Source: Duganella alba
GTDB lineage: Bacteria; Pseudomonadota; Gammaproteobacteria; Burkholderiales; Burkholderiaceae_D
Direction of reading: 5' to 3'
Assembly (NCBI RefSeq): GCF_009674495.1
Contig: NZ_WKJN01000030.1
Span: forward strand, 1-64,000
DNA: 64,000 nt
Below the pieces are notes generated by a model that saw nothing but the letters and a program-made list of their open reading frames with translations, made no database searches and was not told the origin of the DNA. Made by a program: the position numbers and the translations under genes. Of the stretch, positions 54,694 through 63,054 are shown piece after piece. Numbering within the stretch: position 1 is the first letter of the stretch; each line of letters starts with the position of its first letter.

Positions 54694-55002
54694 ATGCACG
54701 ACGACCTCGTACAGAAACTTAAGCACGACCCGAATTATCACAAGCTGGTCAAATCCCGCTCCCGCTTCGGCTGGACGCTCACCGCACTCATGATGGTGGT
54801 CTACTACGGCTACATCCTGCTGATCGCCTTCGACAAAGAATTCCTGGCCACGAAAACCGGCACCGGCGTCATGACCTGGGGCATGCCGATCGGCCTGTTC
54901 GTGATCGTCTTCACGGTGCTGATCACCGGCGTGTATGTACGCCGCGCCAATAACACTTACGATGAACTGACCCAAGCCATCCACGACAAGGTGAAAGCAT
55001 GA
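54694..55002 (+). CDS. DUF485 inner-membrane protein (YjcH-like)
   Basis: 102 residues with two membrane helices (FGWTLTALMMVVYYGYILLI and GMPIGLFVIVFTVLITGVYV) and the terminal motif YVRRANNTYDELTQAI. This is the standard small partner of ActP symporters, here overlapping actP by ATGA. Its role with the symporter is not defined. Confidence 0.9.
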   Translation: MHDDLVQKLKHDPNYHKLVKSRSRFGWTLTALMMVVYYGYILLIAFDKEFLATKTGTGVMTWGMPIGLFVIVFTVLITGVYVRRANNTYDELTQAIHDKVKA

Positions 55003-56660
55003 GCATCTTGAAACGTATGATGGCGCCGGTTTTGCTGGCAACGTGTGGCGTCGCGCTGGCCGCAGGCGGAGACCTGGGCCAGGCCGTGCGCCAGCCGACC
55101 AACTGGACCGCGATCACCATGTTCGCGGTGTTCGTGCTGTTCACGCTGTACATCACCAAATGGGCGGCCAAGAAAACCCGCTCCGCGTCCGACTTCTACA
55201 CCGCCGGCGGCGGCATCACCGGCTTCCAGAACGGCCTGGCGATCGCCGGCGACTTCATGTCGGCGGCGTCGTTCCTCGGCATTTCCGCATCCGTGTTCCT
55301 GAACGGTTACGATGGCCTGATCTACGCCATCGGCTTCCTGGTCGGCTGGCCGGTCATCACCTTCCTGATGGCTGAACGCCTGCGCAACCTGGGCCGCTTC
55401 ACCTTCGCCGACGTGGCGGCGTACCGCTTCAAGCAGGCGCCGATCCGCATCTTCTCCGCTTCCGGCACGCTGGTGGTGGTGGCCTTCTACCTGATCGCGC
55501 AGATGGTCGGCGCCGGCCAGCTGATCAAGCTGCTGTTCGGCCTCGAATACTGGATCGCCGTGGTGCTGGTTGGTACGCTGATGATGATCTACGTGCTGTT
55601 CGGCGGCATGACGGCCACCACCTGGGTGCAGATCATCAAGGCGGTGATGCTGCTGGGCGGCGCCAGCTTCATGGCGTTTGCCGTGCTGGGCCAGTTCCAC
55701 TTCAGCCCTGAAGCGCTGTTCGCCAAAGCGGTTGAACTGCATGCCAAAAAAGATGAAATCATGGGGCCAGGCACCTTTATCAAAGACCCTGTCTCGGCGA
55801 TCTCGTTCGGCATGGCGCTGATGTTCGGCACCGCCGGCCTGCCGCACATCCTGATGCGTTTCTTCACCGTGCCAAGCGCGAAGGAAGCACGCAAGTCGGT
55901 GTTCTGGGCCACCACCTGGATCGCTTACTTCTACATCCTGACCTTCATCATCGGTTTCGGCGCCATCGTTTTGGTCAGCATCAATCCTGAATTCAAGGAC
56001 GCCGCGGGCAAACTCCTGGGTGGTAACAACATGGCGGCGGTGCACCTGGCCAAAGCGGTCGGCGGCAATATCTTCCTGGGCTTCATCTCGGCCGTGGCGT
56101 TCGCCACCATCCTGGCCGTGGTGGCCGGCCTGACGCTGTCCGGCGCATCGGCCGTGTCGCACGACCTGTATGCCACCGTGATCGCCAAGGGCAAAGCCAG
56201 CGGCGCCAGCGAACTGAAAGTATCGAAGATCACCACCATCGCACTGGGTATCGTCGCCGTGGTGCTGGGCATCGCGTTCGAGAAGCAGAACATCGCCTTC
56301 ATGGTGTCGCTGGCGTTTGCGATTGCCGCCTCGGCCAACTTCCCGGTCCTGTTCATGTCCGTGCTGTGGAAGAACTGCACCACGCGCGGCGCCACCATCG
56401 GCGGCTTTATCGGCCTGACGCTGGCGCTGGTGATGACCGTGCTGTCCAAGTCCGTGTGGGTGGATGTGCTGGGCAATGCCCATGAACTGTTCCCATACGC
56501 TTCGCCGGCCATCTTCTCGATGCCGGCCGGCTTCCTCGGCATCTGGCTGTTCTCGGTGCTGGACAAGAGCGACCGCGCGCGCATCGACCGCGCCGGCTAC
56601 GAAGCGCAGCAGATGCGCTCCGAAACCGGCATCGGCGCCGCCGGCGCCAGCGCGCACTGA
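54999..56660 (+). CDS. actP: Acetate/cation symporter ActP
   Basis: 553 residues. A cleavable-looking N-terminus (LKRMMAPVLLATCGVALAAG) precedes about 13 membrane helices of the sodium:solute symporter family. TAGGGITGFQNGLAIAGDFM, MFGTAGLPHILMRFFTVPSA and ASAVSHDLYATVI are characteristic of ActP. It imports acetate, propionate and similar short-chain acids, which fits the prp genes immediately upstream. A strong terminator follows. Whether it is read from the sigma-54 promoter through the hairpin is unknown. Confidence 0.93.
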   Translation: MSILKRMMAPVLLATCGVALAAGGDLGQAVRQPTNWTAITMFAVFVLFTLYITKWAAKKTRSASDFYTAGGGITGFQNGLAIAGDFMSAASFLGISASVFLNGYDGLIYAIGFLVGWPVITFLMAERLRNLGRFTFADVAAYRFKQAPIRIFSASGTLVVVAFYLIAQMVGAGQLIKLLFGLEYWIAVVLVGTLMMIYVLFGGMTATTWVQIIKAVMLLGGASFMAFAVLGQFHFSPEALFAKAVELHAKKDEIMGPGTFIKDPVSAISFGMALMFGTAGLPHILMRFFTVPSAKEARKSVFWATTWIAYFYILTFIIGFGAIVLVSINPEFKDAAGKLLGGNNMAAVHLAKAVGGNIFLGFISAVAFATILAVVAGLTLSGASAVSHDLYATVIAKGKASGASELKVSKITTIALGIVAVVLGIAFEKQNIAFMVSLAFAIAASANFPVLFMSVLWKNCTTRGATIGGFIGLTLALVMTVLSKSVWVDVLGNAHELFPYASPAIFSMPAGFLGIWLFSVLDKSDRARIDRAGYEAQQMRSETGIGAAGASAH

Positions 56661-56683
56661 TATAAATAGCAACTTCCAGCAAA

Positions 56684-56715
56684 GACAATGCCCGGTTCGC
56701 CGGGCATTGTCGTTT
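56684..56715 (+). terminator. Intrinsic terminator after actP
   Basis: GACAATGCCCGG, loop TTCG, CCGGGCATTGTC (56684-56711) followed by GTTTT. A perfect 12-bp stem with a stable tetraloop. Confidence 0.92.
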
Positions 56716-56725
56716 TAGCGGCGCA

Positions 56726-56767
56726 CATAAACCACATTGATGGCGATCCCCCGCATTGTGGTTTATG
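56726..56767. promoter_or_regulatory. 11-bp inverted repeat upstream of the GGDEF-EAL gene
   Basis: CATAAACCACA (56726-56736) and TGTGGTTTATG (56757-56767) are perfect complements, 20 bases apart, ending 11 bases before the ATG at 56779. Placement suggests an operator or a hairpin that could cover the translation start. Confidence 0.55.
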
Positions 56768-56778
56768 ATCTGCCGACT

Positions 56779-59352
56779 ATGACCGTTCCGCTCCCCCAAG
56801 CCACAGAATTCCAGCGCGATGAGCGCGAAGAGCAGCTGCGCCGCATGCTGCTGGAACAGAAGGCCATTTTCGATAACGCGTCGGTCGGCATCCTGTTCAG
56901 CAAATCGCAGGTCATGTTGAGCTGTAACGCGCGCATGGCGGAGATGTTCGGCTACGCACCGGGCGAGATGGAAGGGCTGCATTCGGCGGTGGTGTTCCGC
57001 TCGCCGGAAATCTACGAGGAGTTCGGCCGCGAGGCGGCGCCGTTGTTGAGCGCCGGCCAGCCGTTCGAAAAGCCCGCGCAGCAGTTCAGGCGCAAGGACG
57101 GCAGCTTTTTCTGGTGCCGCGTGCGCGCCAACGCGGTCGACTTCGAACATCGCGGCGGCGGCACCATCTGGATACTGGAAGACGTCACGCACTCGCGGCA
57201 GACGCAGATGGAGGTCGAGGCGATCATGACCAACGCTTCGATGAGCATCCTGTTCACCAAGAACCGCATCATCACGCGCTACAACCGCGGCTTTGCCGAG
57301 ATGTTCCGCTACGATGAGCAGTCCTGCCTTGGCCTGCCGGGCCGCGCGCTGTATCCGTCGCAGGAGGCCTACGACAAGCTGGGCGCCGAGGCCTATCCTT
57401 TCCTCTCCATCGGCAAGCCGTTCCAGACCGAGATCGAAATGCGCCGCTCGGACGGCACCAACTTGTGGGCGCAGTTGATCGGCTACGTGGTCAATCCGGA
57501 AGATCCGACGCAGGGCACGATCTGGGTCATCGAAGACCGCACCGAACAGAAACGCGCGGAGGAGGCGCTGCGCAACGCGCTGCTGGAGAACCAGGCGATC
57601 CTCGACAGCGCGGTGCTGGGCATCTCGGTGGTGGAGAATGGCCGCAACCTGCGCTGCAACCGCAAGATGGAAGAGTTGTTCGGCTATGCGCCGGGCGAGA
57701 TGAATCACCTGAGCATCCAGGCTTTTTACGCCGACAGGGCCGCATGGGAGAACGCCCGCGCCGAAACCGTGCGCGACTTCCGCGCCGGCCGCGTCAACGT
57801 CTCGGAATATGAGCTGGTGCGCAAGGATGGCAGCACCTTCTGGGCGCGCCTGTCCGGCCGGCCGTTCGACCTGGCGCAGGCCGGCGGCCGCTCGGTGTGG
57901 CTGGTGGACGACATCACCGCGCGGCGCGAAGCGGCGGAAGCGGTGGCCCGCGCGCGCGACGAACTGGAACTGCGGGTGCAGGAACGCACCGCCGAACTGG
58001 CCGGCGCCAATGCGCAGCTGCAGGGCGAGATCGTCGAACGCCGCCAGGCGGAGGCGCGGGTGCACCACATGGCGTATCACGACAGCCTGACCGGCCTGCC
58101 GAACCGCGCGCTGCTGTCGGACCGGCTGGACCGCTCGATGCTGGCGGCGCAGCGCTTCGATCGCAAGCTGGCCGTGATGTTCATCGACCTGGATCGCTTC
58201 AAGACCATCAACGATTCGCTCGGCCACATGACCGGCGACCAGCTGCTGAAGGAAGTGGCCACGCGCCTGTGCAGCGCGGTGCGCGCCAGCGATACCGTGG
58301 CCAGGCTGGGCGGCGACGAATTCGTGGTGCTGGTGCCGGGCATCCGCGCGCCCGACGAGGCGGGGCAGGTGGCCGAGAAAATCATCGAGGCGCTGTCGGA
58401 AGACTTTCCGCTGGAGGGGCGCAAGCTGCACATCACGCCGTCGATCGGCATCAGCATCTATCCGGACGACGGCGGCGACGTGGAAACGCTGATGCGCAAT
58501 GCAGACGGCGCCATGTACCACGCCAAGGCCAGCGGCCGCAATAACTACCAGTTCTTCAAGGAGTCGATGAACCAGACGGCGGCGCGCCACTTCGAGCTGG
58601 AGTCCAGCCTGCGCGGCGCCCTGGCGGCCAACGAGTTCGAGCTGTACTTCCAGCCCATCATGGACATCGGCACGCGCCGCCTGCATGCGATGGAAGTACT
58701 GCTGCGCTGGCGGCGCGGCGGCGCCGAACTGGTGACGCCGGACCAGTTCATTCCCATCATCGAGGAAAACGGCATGATCGTGCCGATCGGCGAGTGGGTG
58801 ATACGCCAGGCCTGCAAGCAAAGCATGCTGTGGCAAAGCCAGGGCATGCTGCCGGTGCCGCTGGCGGTCAACCTGTCACCGCGCCAGTTCATGCATCGCG
58901 GGCTGCTGGAGTCGATCCGCTGCATACTCGACGAGACGGGCATCGACCCGGCGCTGATCGAATTCGAAATCACCGAGACGGCGCTGATGCAGCACGGCGA
59001 GCAGACGCTGGAAATCCTCGGCCACATCAACGCCATGGGCATCCGCCTGTCGATCGACGATTTCGGCACCGGCTATTCATCGCTGGCCTACCTGAAGCGC
59101 TTCCCGGTCAAGAAGATCAAGATCGACCGCGCCTTCATCAAGGACCTGGAAGAGAGCGCGGAAGACCGCGCCATCGTGGCGGCGATCATCGCGCTGTCGG
59201 ACAGCCGGCAGCTGTCGGTGGTGGCGGAGGGTGTGGAGACGGAAGGGCAGTACGCGCTGCTGCAGCGGCACGGCTGCCAGTTCGCGCAGGGTTATCTGTT
59301 CTCGCAGCCGGTGCCGCACATGACGGCCCAGCTGCTGTTGCCGCGCTGCTGA
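56779..59352 (+). CDS. PAS-PAS-PAS-GGDEF-EAL cyclic-di-GMP signalling protein
   Basis: 857 residues from ATG 56779. Three PAS repeats cover about residues 20-395 (each opens like QKAIFDNASVGILFSKSQVM, IMTNASMSILFTKNRII, NQAILDSAVLGISVVENGRN). A short coiled coil precedes the GGDEF domain, whose active-site motif ARLGGDEFVVLVPG (about 511) is intact. In the EAL domain the signature is EVL (MEVLLRW) but the other catalytic residues are present: NLSPRQF, FEITETAL, IDDFGTGYSSLAYL, KIKIDRAF and VVAEGVETE. Both synthesis and hydrolysis of c-di-GMP are possible. No membrane segment, so a cytosolic sensor. c-di-GMP commonly controls exopolysaccharide, but a link to the eps locus is inference. Confidence 0.93.
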   Translation: MTVPLPQATEFQRDEREEQLRRMLLEQKAIFDNASVGILFSKSQVMLSCNARMAEMFGYAPGEMEGLHSAVVFRSPEIYEEFGREAAPLLSAGQPFEKPAQQFRRKDGSFFWCRVRANAVDFEHRGGGTIWILEDVTHSRQTQMEVEAIMTNASMSILFTKNRIITRYNRGFAEMFRYDEQSCLGLPGRALYPSQEAYDKLGAEAYPFLSIGKPFQTEIEMRRSDGTNLWAQLIGYVVNPEDPTQGTIWVIEDRTEQKRAEEALRNALLENQAILDSAVLGISVVENGRNLRCNRKMEELFGYAPGEMNHLSIQAFYADRAAWENARAETVRDFRAGRVNVSEYELVRKDGSTFWARLSGRPFDLAQAGGRSVWLVDDITARREAAEAVARARDELELRVQERTAELAGANAQLQGEIVERRQAEARVHHMAYHDSLTGLPNRALLSDRLDRSMLAAQRFDRKLAVMFIDLDRFKTINDSLGHMTGDQLLKEVATRLCSAVRASDTVARLGGDEFVVLVPGIRAPDEAGQVAEKIIEALSEDFPLEGRKLHITPSIGISIYPDDGGDVETLMRNADGAMYHAKASGRNNYQFFKESMNQTAARHFELESSLRGALAANEFELYFQPIMDIGTRRLHAMEVLLRWRRGGAELVTPDQFIPIIEENGMIVPIGEWVIRQACKQSMLWQSQGMLPVPLAVNLSPRQFMHRGLLESIRCILDETGIDPALIEFEITETALMQHGEQTLEILGHINAMGIRLSIDDFGTGYSSLAYLKRFPVKKIKIDRAFIKDLEESAEDRAIVAAIIALSDSRQLSVVAEGVETEGQYALLQRHGCQFAQGYLFSQPVPHMTAQLLLPRC

Positions 59353-59366
59353 TCAGCGTTTAATTA

Positions 59367-60131
59367 TCAGCTGAAGGTGGCGATCACCGGCGTGTGGTCG
59401 GACGGTTGTTCCCATTTGCGCGGCACGCGGTCGATGACGCAGGCGGTGCAGCGCTGTTTCAGCGCATCGGACAGCAGCAGGTGGTCGATGCGCAGGCCCT
59501 TGTTGAGGCGGAAGCCCAGGCCGCGATAGTCCCACCAGCTATATGACTTTTCCGGCTGCTCGAACATGCGGAAGGCGTCGGTCAGGCCGAGGTCCAGCAG
59601 GCGCTTGAGCTGCGCGCGCTCCGGCTCGGACACATGGACCATGCCTTCCCAGGCGGCCGGGTCGTGCACGTCGCGGTCTTCCGGCGCGATGTTGTAGTCA
59701 CCCACCACGGCCAGTTGCGGATAGGCGGCCGCCTGTTCGGCGATCCAGTCGTGGAAGGCGTTCAGCCAGGCCATCTTGTACTCGAATTTGTCGGAACCGA
59801 CCGCCTGGCCGTTGGGCACATAGGCGCACACCACGCGCACGCCGTCGACGGTGCCGGCGATGATGCGCTGCTGCGGATCGTCGAATTTGGGGTTGTTCTT
59901 GACGATGTCGTGGATCGGCAGGCGCGAGATCAGGGCCACGCCGTTATAGGTTTTTTGCCCGGTGTAGGCGACGTGATAGCCGGCCGCTTCCAGTTGCGCC
60001 AGCGGGAACTTGTCGTCGGTTAATTTTGTTTCCTGGATCGCTAGCACATCAGTGGGGTTTTCCTCTAGCCACTTCATAACGTGCGGCAGTCTTACGTTCA
60101 AAGAGTTAACATTCCAGGTAGCTATTTTCAT
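59367..60131 (-). CDS. xth: Exodeoxyribonuclease III
   Basis: 254 residues. MKIATWNVNSLNVRLPHVMK starts the endonuclease/exonuclease/phosphatase fold, with LAIQETKL (metal-binding Glu), VVGDYNIAPEDRDVHDP (catalytic Asp/Asn), GLRIDHLLLS and PSDHTPVIATF (catalytic His). It removes AP-site ends in base-excision repair. Convergent with the GGDEF-EAL gene, leaving 14 bases between stops. Length and motif order match XthA/ExoA types. Confidence 0.95.
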   Translation of the reverse strand: MKIATWNVNSLNVRLPHVMKWLEENPTDVLAIQETKLTDDKFPLAQLEAAGYHVAYTGQKTYNGVALISRLPIHDIVKNNPKFDDPQQRIIAGTVDGVRVVCAYVPNGQAVGSDKFEYKMAWLNAFHDWIAEQAAAYPQLAVVGDYNIAPEDRDVHDPAAWEGMVHVSEPERAQLKRLLDLGLTDAFRMFEQPEKSYSWWDYRGLGFRLNKGLRIDHLLLSDALKQRCTACVIDRVPRKWEQPSDHTPVIATFS

Positions 60132-60531
60132 GGCAGGGTTGCTTTCGTGCGGGTTCTAGTAACTAGCATCTTACAGCATCGCGGATTTAACACATCCAGT
60201 ATCAACTTGCAAAGTTTTATGAAAAAACATGAAAAACCCTTTCCCAAGTACGGTGCAGGCCCTAGAATGTTGCAAAATGTGTGAAATCGCAAAAAGATTG
60301 CCAATACTGTCTCCTAGTTATCAAAATATAACCTAAGGACGAGACAAAATAAGCAAAATAGAAATATACTAGCGAAAACGGCTTGGAAAACTTGTGTTTC
60401 CGTCTAGCAATCGACTAAGCGTAATTTAAGTATCTTTTTGTGTTGTGATGGCGCAATAAATGATACTATACGGAAATTACTTGTGGAATTTACAGTGAAT
60501 CGCGCCTGGCGCATTTACAAAGGAATAAAAA
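60132..60531. other. AT-rich intergenic region
   Basis: 400 bases clearly more AT-rich than neighbours. It separates divergent xth from a small hypothetical gene and must hold both promoters. A weak -10-like TATACT lies at 60366-60371, and TATACGG near 60471. A 67-codon open frame at 60081-60284 lacks support. No strong hairpin or repeat seen. Confidence 0.45.
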
Positions 60532-60942
60532 ATGCGAACTGCATTTGAGGCATGGGCACAGCGCGACGGCCATATCGTACGTCGCCGTGAAGACAAGCCA
60601 GACGAGTACCTGGTCTTCGAAACGCAACGCCGCTGGGTGATCTGGCAAGCGGCGCTGGAACATGGCAAAACGCCGGGCGGCCGTAAAACCGCCGCGCAGA
60701 AGGAAGCCGCCGCCGCCGAGAAGCGCGCGGCTGCCGCCGTGCAGCGTCCGCCAGCGATCAATCCTGACGAAGCCGCCGTGCGCAATCAGGTGCTGAACGA
60801 AGTGCTGGATGCCTTCTCCACGCTGGGCGGTGAGCGCGGCATGGACGACATCCTGAAGGTGGTTCAGGGTCTGAAGAAGAAGCAGGAAGAGCAGGCCGAG
60901 CAGCCTGTCGCCGTGCGCACTGCGGACCGTCACAACGCGTAA
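60532..60942 (+). CDS. Small hypothetical protein
   Basis: 136 residues, cytoplasmic, no signal peptide or membrane helix. The N-terminal part (AFEAWAQRDGHIVRRREDKP, DEYLVFETQRRWVIWQAALE) looks like a compact nucleic-acid- or protein-binding fold with several Arg/Trp. The middle is Ala/Lys-rich and probably helical, followed by VRNQVLNEVLDAFSTLGGER. I do not recognise the family. AAGGAA stands eight bases before the ATG, and codon use matches the genome, so the gene is likely real. Function unknown. Confidence 0.75.
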   Translation: MRTAFEAWAQRDGHIVRRREDKPDEYLVFETQRRWVIWQAALEHGKTPGGRKTAAQKEAAAAEKRAAAAVQRPPAINPDEAAVRNQVLNEVLDAFSTLGGERGMDDILKVVQGLKKKQEEQAEQPVAVRTADRHNA

Positions 60943-61030
60943 AGTGCAAGGCTTTACGCCGCTTGATCAAGCAAATAAAAGCACCGGCGGGCTGCTACAC
61001 TGGTCTGACTCCATTGAATAGAGACAGACC

Positions 61031-61474
61031 ATGTATCTCCGCCCCGCCGCTGCGGTAATTGCGCTCCTGGCCGCCATGGCTGGTTGCGCCTCTCTGACCG
61101 AATCCACCGAACAAAGCGTGCTGGTGCAAACCGTGCTCGATCACCGCGAGATCGCGGGCGTCGGCTGCGTGCTGTATAACGACGTCGGCAAATGGTTTGT
61201 CACCACGCCGGGCCGCGTGACGCTGCGCAAGAGCGCGGGACCGCTGCGCATTGATTGCCAGAAGGCGGACAAGGGCTGGGCGTATGAGAAGGTCGAGTCC
61301 AAGGTGGACGGCAACCTGTGGGGGAATCTGGCGCTGACGGCGGGTGTCGGCTACATCGTCGACAAGAATACCGGCGCGGGCTATGACTATCCGGCCACGC
61401 TGACCGTTGTCATGCATCCCGCGCAGGAAAAAGAAGAAGGGCCAGCGCCGGCGGCCGGCGTGACCCTGTTCTGA
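61031..61474 (+). CDS. Small lipoprotein
   Basis: 147 residues. The signal peptide MYLRPAAAVIALLAAMAGC ends in a lipobox (AMAG|C19), so Cys19 should be lipidated. The mature part has QSVLVQTVLDHREIAGVGCV, a KWFVTTPGRVTLRKSAGPL stretch, and a Gly-rich hydrophobic segment (GNLALTAGVGYIVDKNTGAG). This resembles small periplasm-facing lipoproteins of unknown function. Stop lies one base from the pepA stop on the other strand. Confidence 0.8.
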   Translation: MYLRPAAAVIALLAAMAGCASLTESTEQSVLVQTVLDHREIAGVGCVLYNDVGKWFVTTPGRVTLRKSAGPLRIDCQKADKGWAYEKVESKVDGNLWGNLALTAGVGYIVDKNTGAGYDYPATLTVVMHPAQEKEEGPAPAAGVTLF

Positions 61475-61475
61475 A

Positions 61476-62969
61476 TTAAGCGCGGCCGATCAGGAAGTTC
61501 GACAGCAGCGGCACCGGACGGCCGGTAGCGCCTTTCGCGCCGCCCGATTTCCACGCGGTGCCGGCGATATCCAGGTGCGCCCAGGTGTATTTGCGGGTGA
61601 AGTTTTCCAGGAACGCAGCAGCCGTGCACGACGCGCCGCCCGGCGTGCCGATGTTGGCCAGATCCGCGAAGTTGGACTTCAACTGCTCGTTGTACTCTTC
61701 GCCGATCGGCAGGCGCCAGGCGGTGTCGCCGGCGTTTTTACCCGCAGCCATGATCTCGTCGGCCAGCTTGTTGTGGACCTCGTCGTCGCGCGTGAACAGG
61801 CCGCTCTTGTGGTGGCCCAGGGCGACGATGCAGGCGCCGGTCAGCGTGGCGATGTCGATCACGGCGGCCGGGTTGAAGCGCTCGGCATAAGCCAGCGCAT
61901 CGCACAGCACCAGGCGGCCTTCGGCATCGGTGTTCAGGATTTCGATGGTCAGACCGTTCATCGAGGTGACGATGTCGCCCGGCTTGGTGGCGCGGCCCGA
62001 CGGCATGTTCTCGCAGGCGGCGATCACGCCGATCACGTTCAGCTTCAGGTTCATCTCGCCGATGGCGCGGAAGGTGCCCAGCACCGAGGCGGCGCCGCCC
62101 ATGTCGTACTTCATCTCGTCCATGCCAGGACCGGCCTTCAGCGAAATGCCGCCGGTGTCGAAGGTGATGCCTTTACCGACCAGCACCACCGGCGCATCCT
62201 TGGCCTTGCCGCCCATGTGCTTGAGGATGATGAACTTCGGCGGCTGCTCGCTGCCGTTGGTGACGGACAGGAAGCTGTTCATTTTCAGCGCTTCCAGCTG
62301 TTTGCGGTCCAGCACTTCCACGTCGAACTTGTAGTCCTTGCCCAGTTTCTTGGCGGTGTTGGCCAGGTAGGTCGGGGTGCAGACGTTGGCCGACAGGTTG
62401 CCCAGTTCCTTGGTCAGGTCCATGCCGTTGGCGATGGCGATGGCTTGCGCCAGCGCGGTCTTGGTCTCGGCGTTGGCCGGCACGGCCAGGGCGATTTTCT
62501 TCACGCCGGCAGGCGCCGGATCTTTCTTGCTCTTCTGGCCATCGGTGCGGAACACCGACTCGTGCGCGCTCTGCACCACGCAGCGGATCGCCCAATTCAC
62601 GTCGCGCTCTTTCACTTCGGTCGCCGGCAGTGCGATAATAGCGTCGCTCGTGCCCAGGGTGGCGAAGACTTTCAGCGCCGCAGCCACGCCGCCGGCAAAG
62701 CTTTTCTCGCTGACCGCTTCATCGCTGCCCAGGCCGACCAGCAGCACGCGTTCGGCGCTGGCGCCTTTGACGCCGCGCAGCAGCAGGGTGGTGCCGGTTT
62801 TGCCGGTGATGTCGCCGGACTTCAGCGCAGCCGTGATTTCACCAGCGCCGTCCAGCGCCTTGGCAGCTTGCGACAGCTTTTTGTTCTCGAAGACCGCGAC
62901 GGCGATGACGCCGGCTTTGGCCGTAGCGATGGTGTTTTTTGTGTCGAATGCTTTTATGCTAAAGTCCAT
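61476..62969 (-). CDS. pepA: Leucyl aminopeptidase PepA (M17)
   Basis: 497 residues. M17 metallopeptidase: VGKGITFDTGGISLKAGPGM, DMGGAASVLGTFRAI, ENMPSGRATKPGDIVTSMNG, and the family signature NTDAEGRLVLCDALAYAE carrying metal-binding Asp and Glu. It removes N-terminal residues from peptides in the cytoplasm. Divergent from lptF, with 85 bases between starts, the common proteobacterial arrangement. Convergent with the lipoprotein gene. Confidence 0.96.
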   Translation of the reverse strand: MDFSIKAFDTKNTIATAKAGVIAVAVFENKKLSQAAKALDGAGEITAALKSGDITGKTGTTLLLRGVKGASAERVLLVGLGSDEAVSEKSFAGGVAAALKVFATLGTSDAIIALPATEVKERDVNWAIRCVVQSAHESVFRTDGQKSKKDPAPAGVKKIALAVPANAETKTALAQAIAIANGMDLTKELGNLSANVCTPTYLANTAKKLGKDYKFDVEVLDRKQLEALKMNSFLSVTNGSEQPPKFIILKHMGGKAKDAPVVLVGKGITFDTGGISLKAGPGMDEMKYDMGGAASVLGTFRAIGEMNLKLNVIGVIAACENMPSGRATKPGDIVTSMNGLTIEILNTDAEGRLVLCDALAYAERFNPAAVIDIATLTGACIVALGHHKSGLFTRDDEVHNKLADEIMAAGKNAGDTAWRLPIGEEYNEQLKSNFADLANIGTPGGASCTAAAFLENFTRKYTWAHLDIAGTAWKSGGAKGATGRPVPLLSNFLIGRA

Positions 62970-63054
62970 TTGATTCTCCGTGTCGTGTACGTACTTAAAA
63001 CTTGTGGTCCCGTATAGCGTATATATGGGCCAAACTACCGAATTATAATCTTCA

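Noticed and set aside
60081..60284. 67-codon plus-strand open frame spanning the start of xth and the AT-rich gap
   Set aside because: It begins inside xth antisense, lacks a ribosome-binding site and shows no family features.
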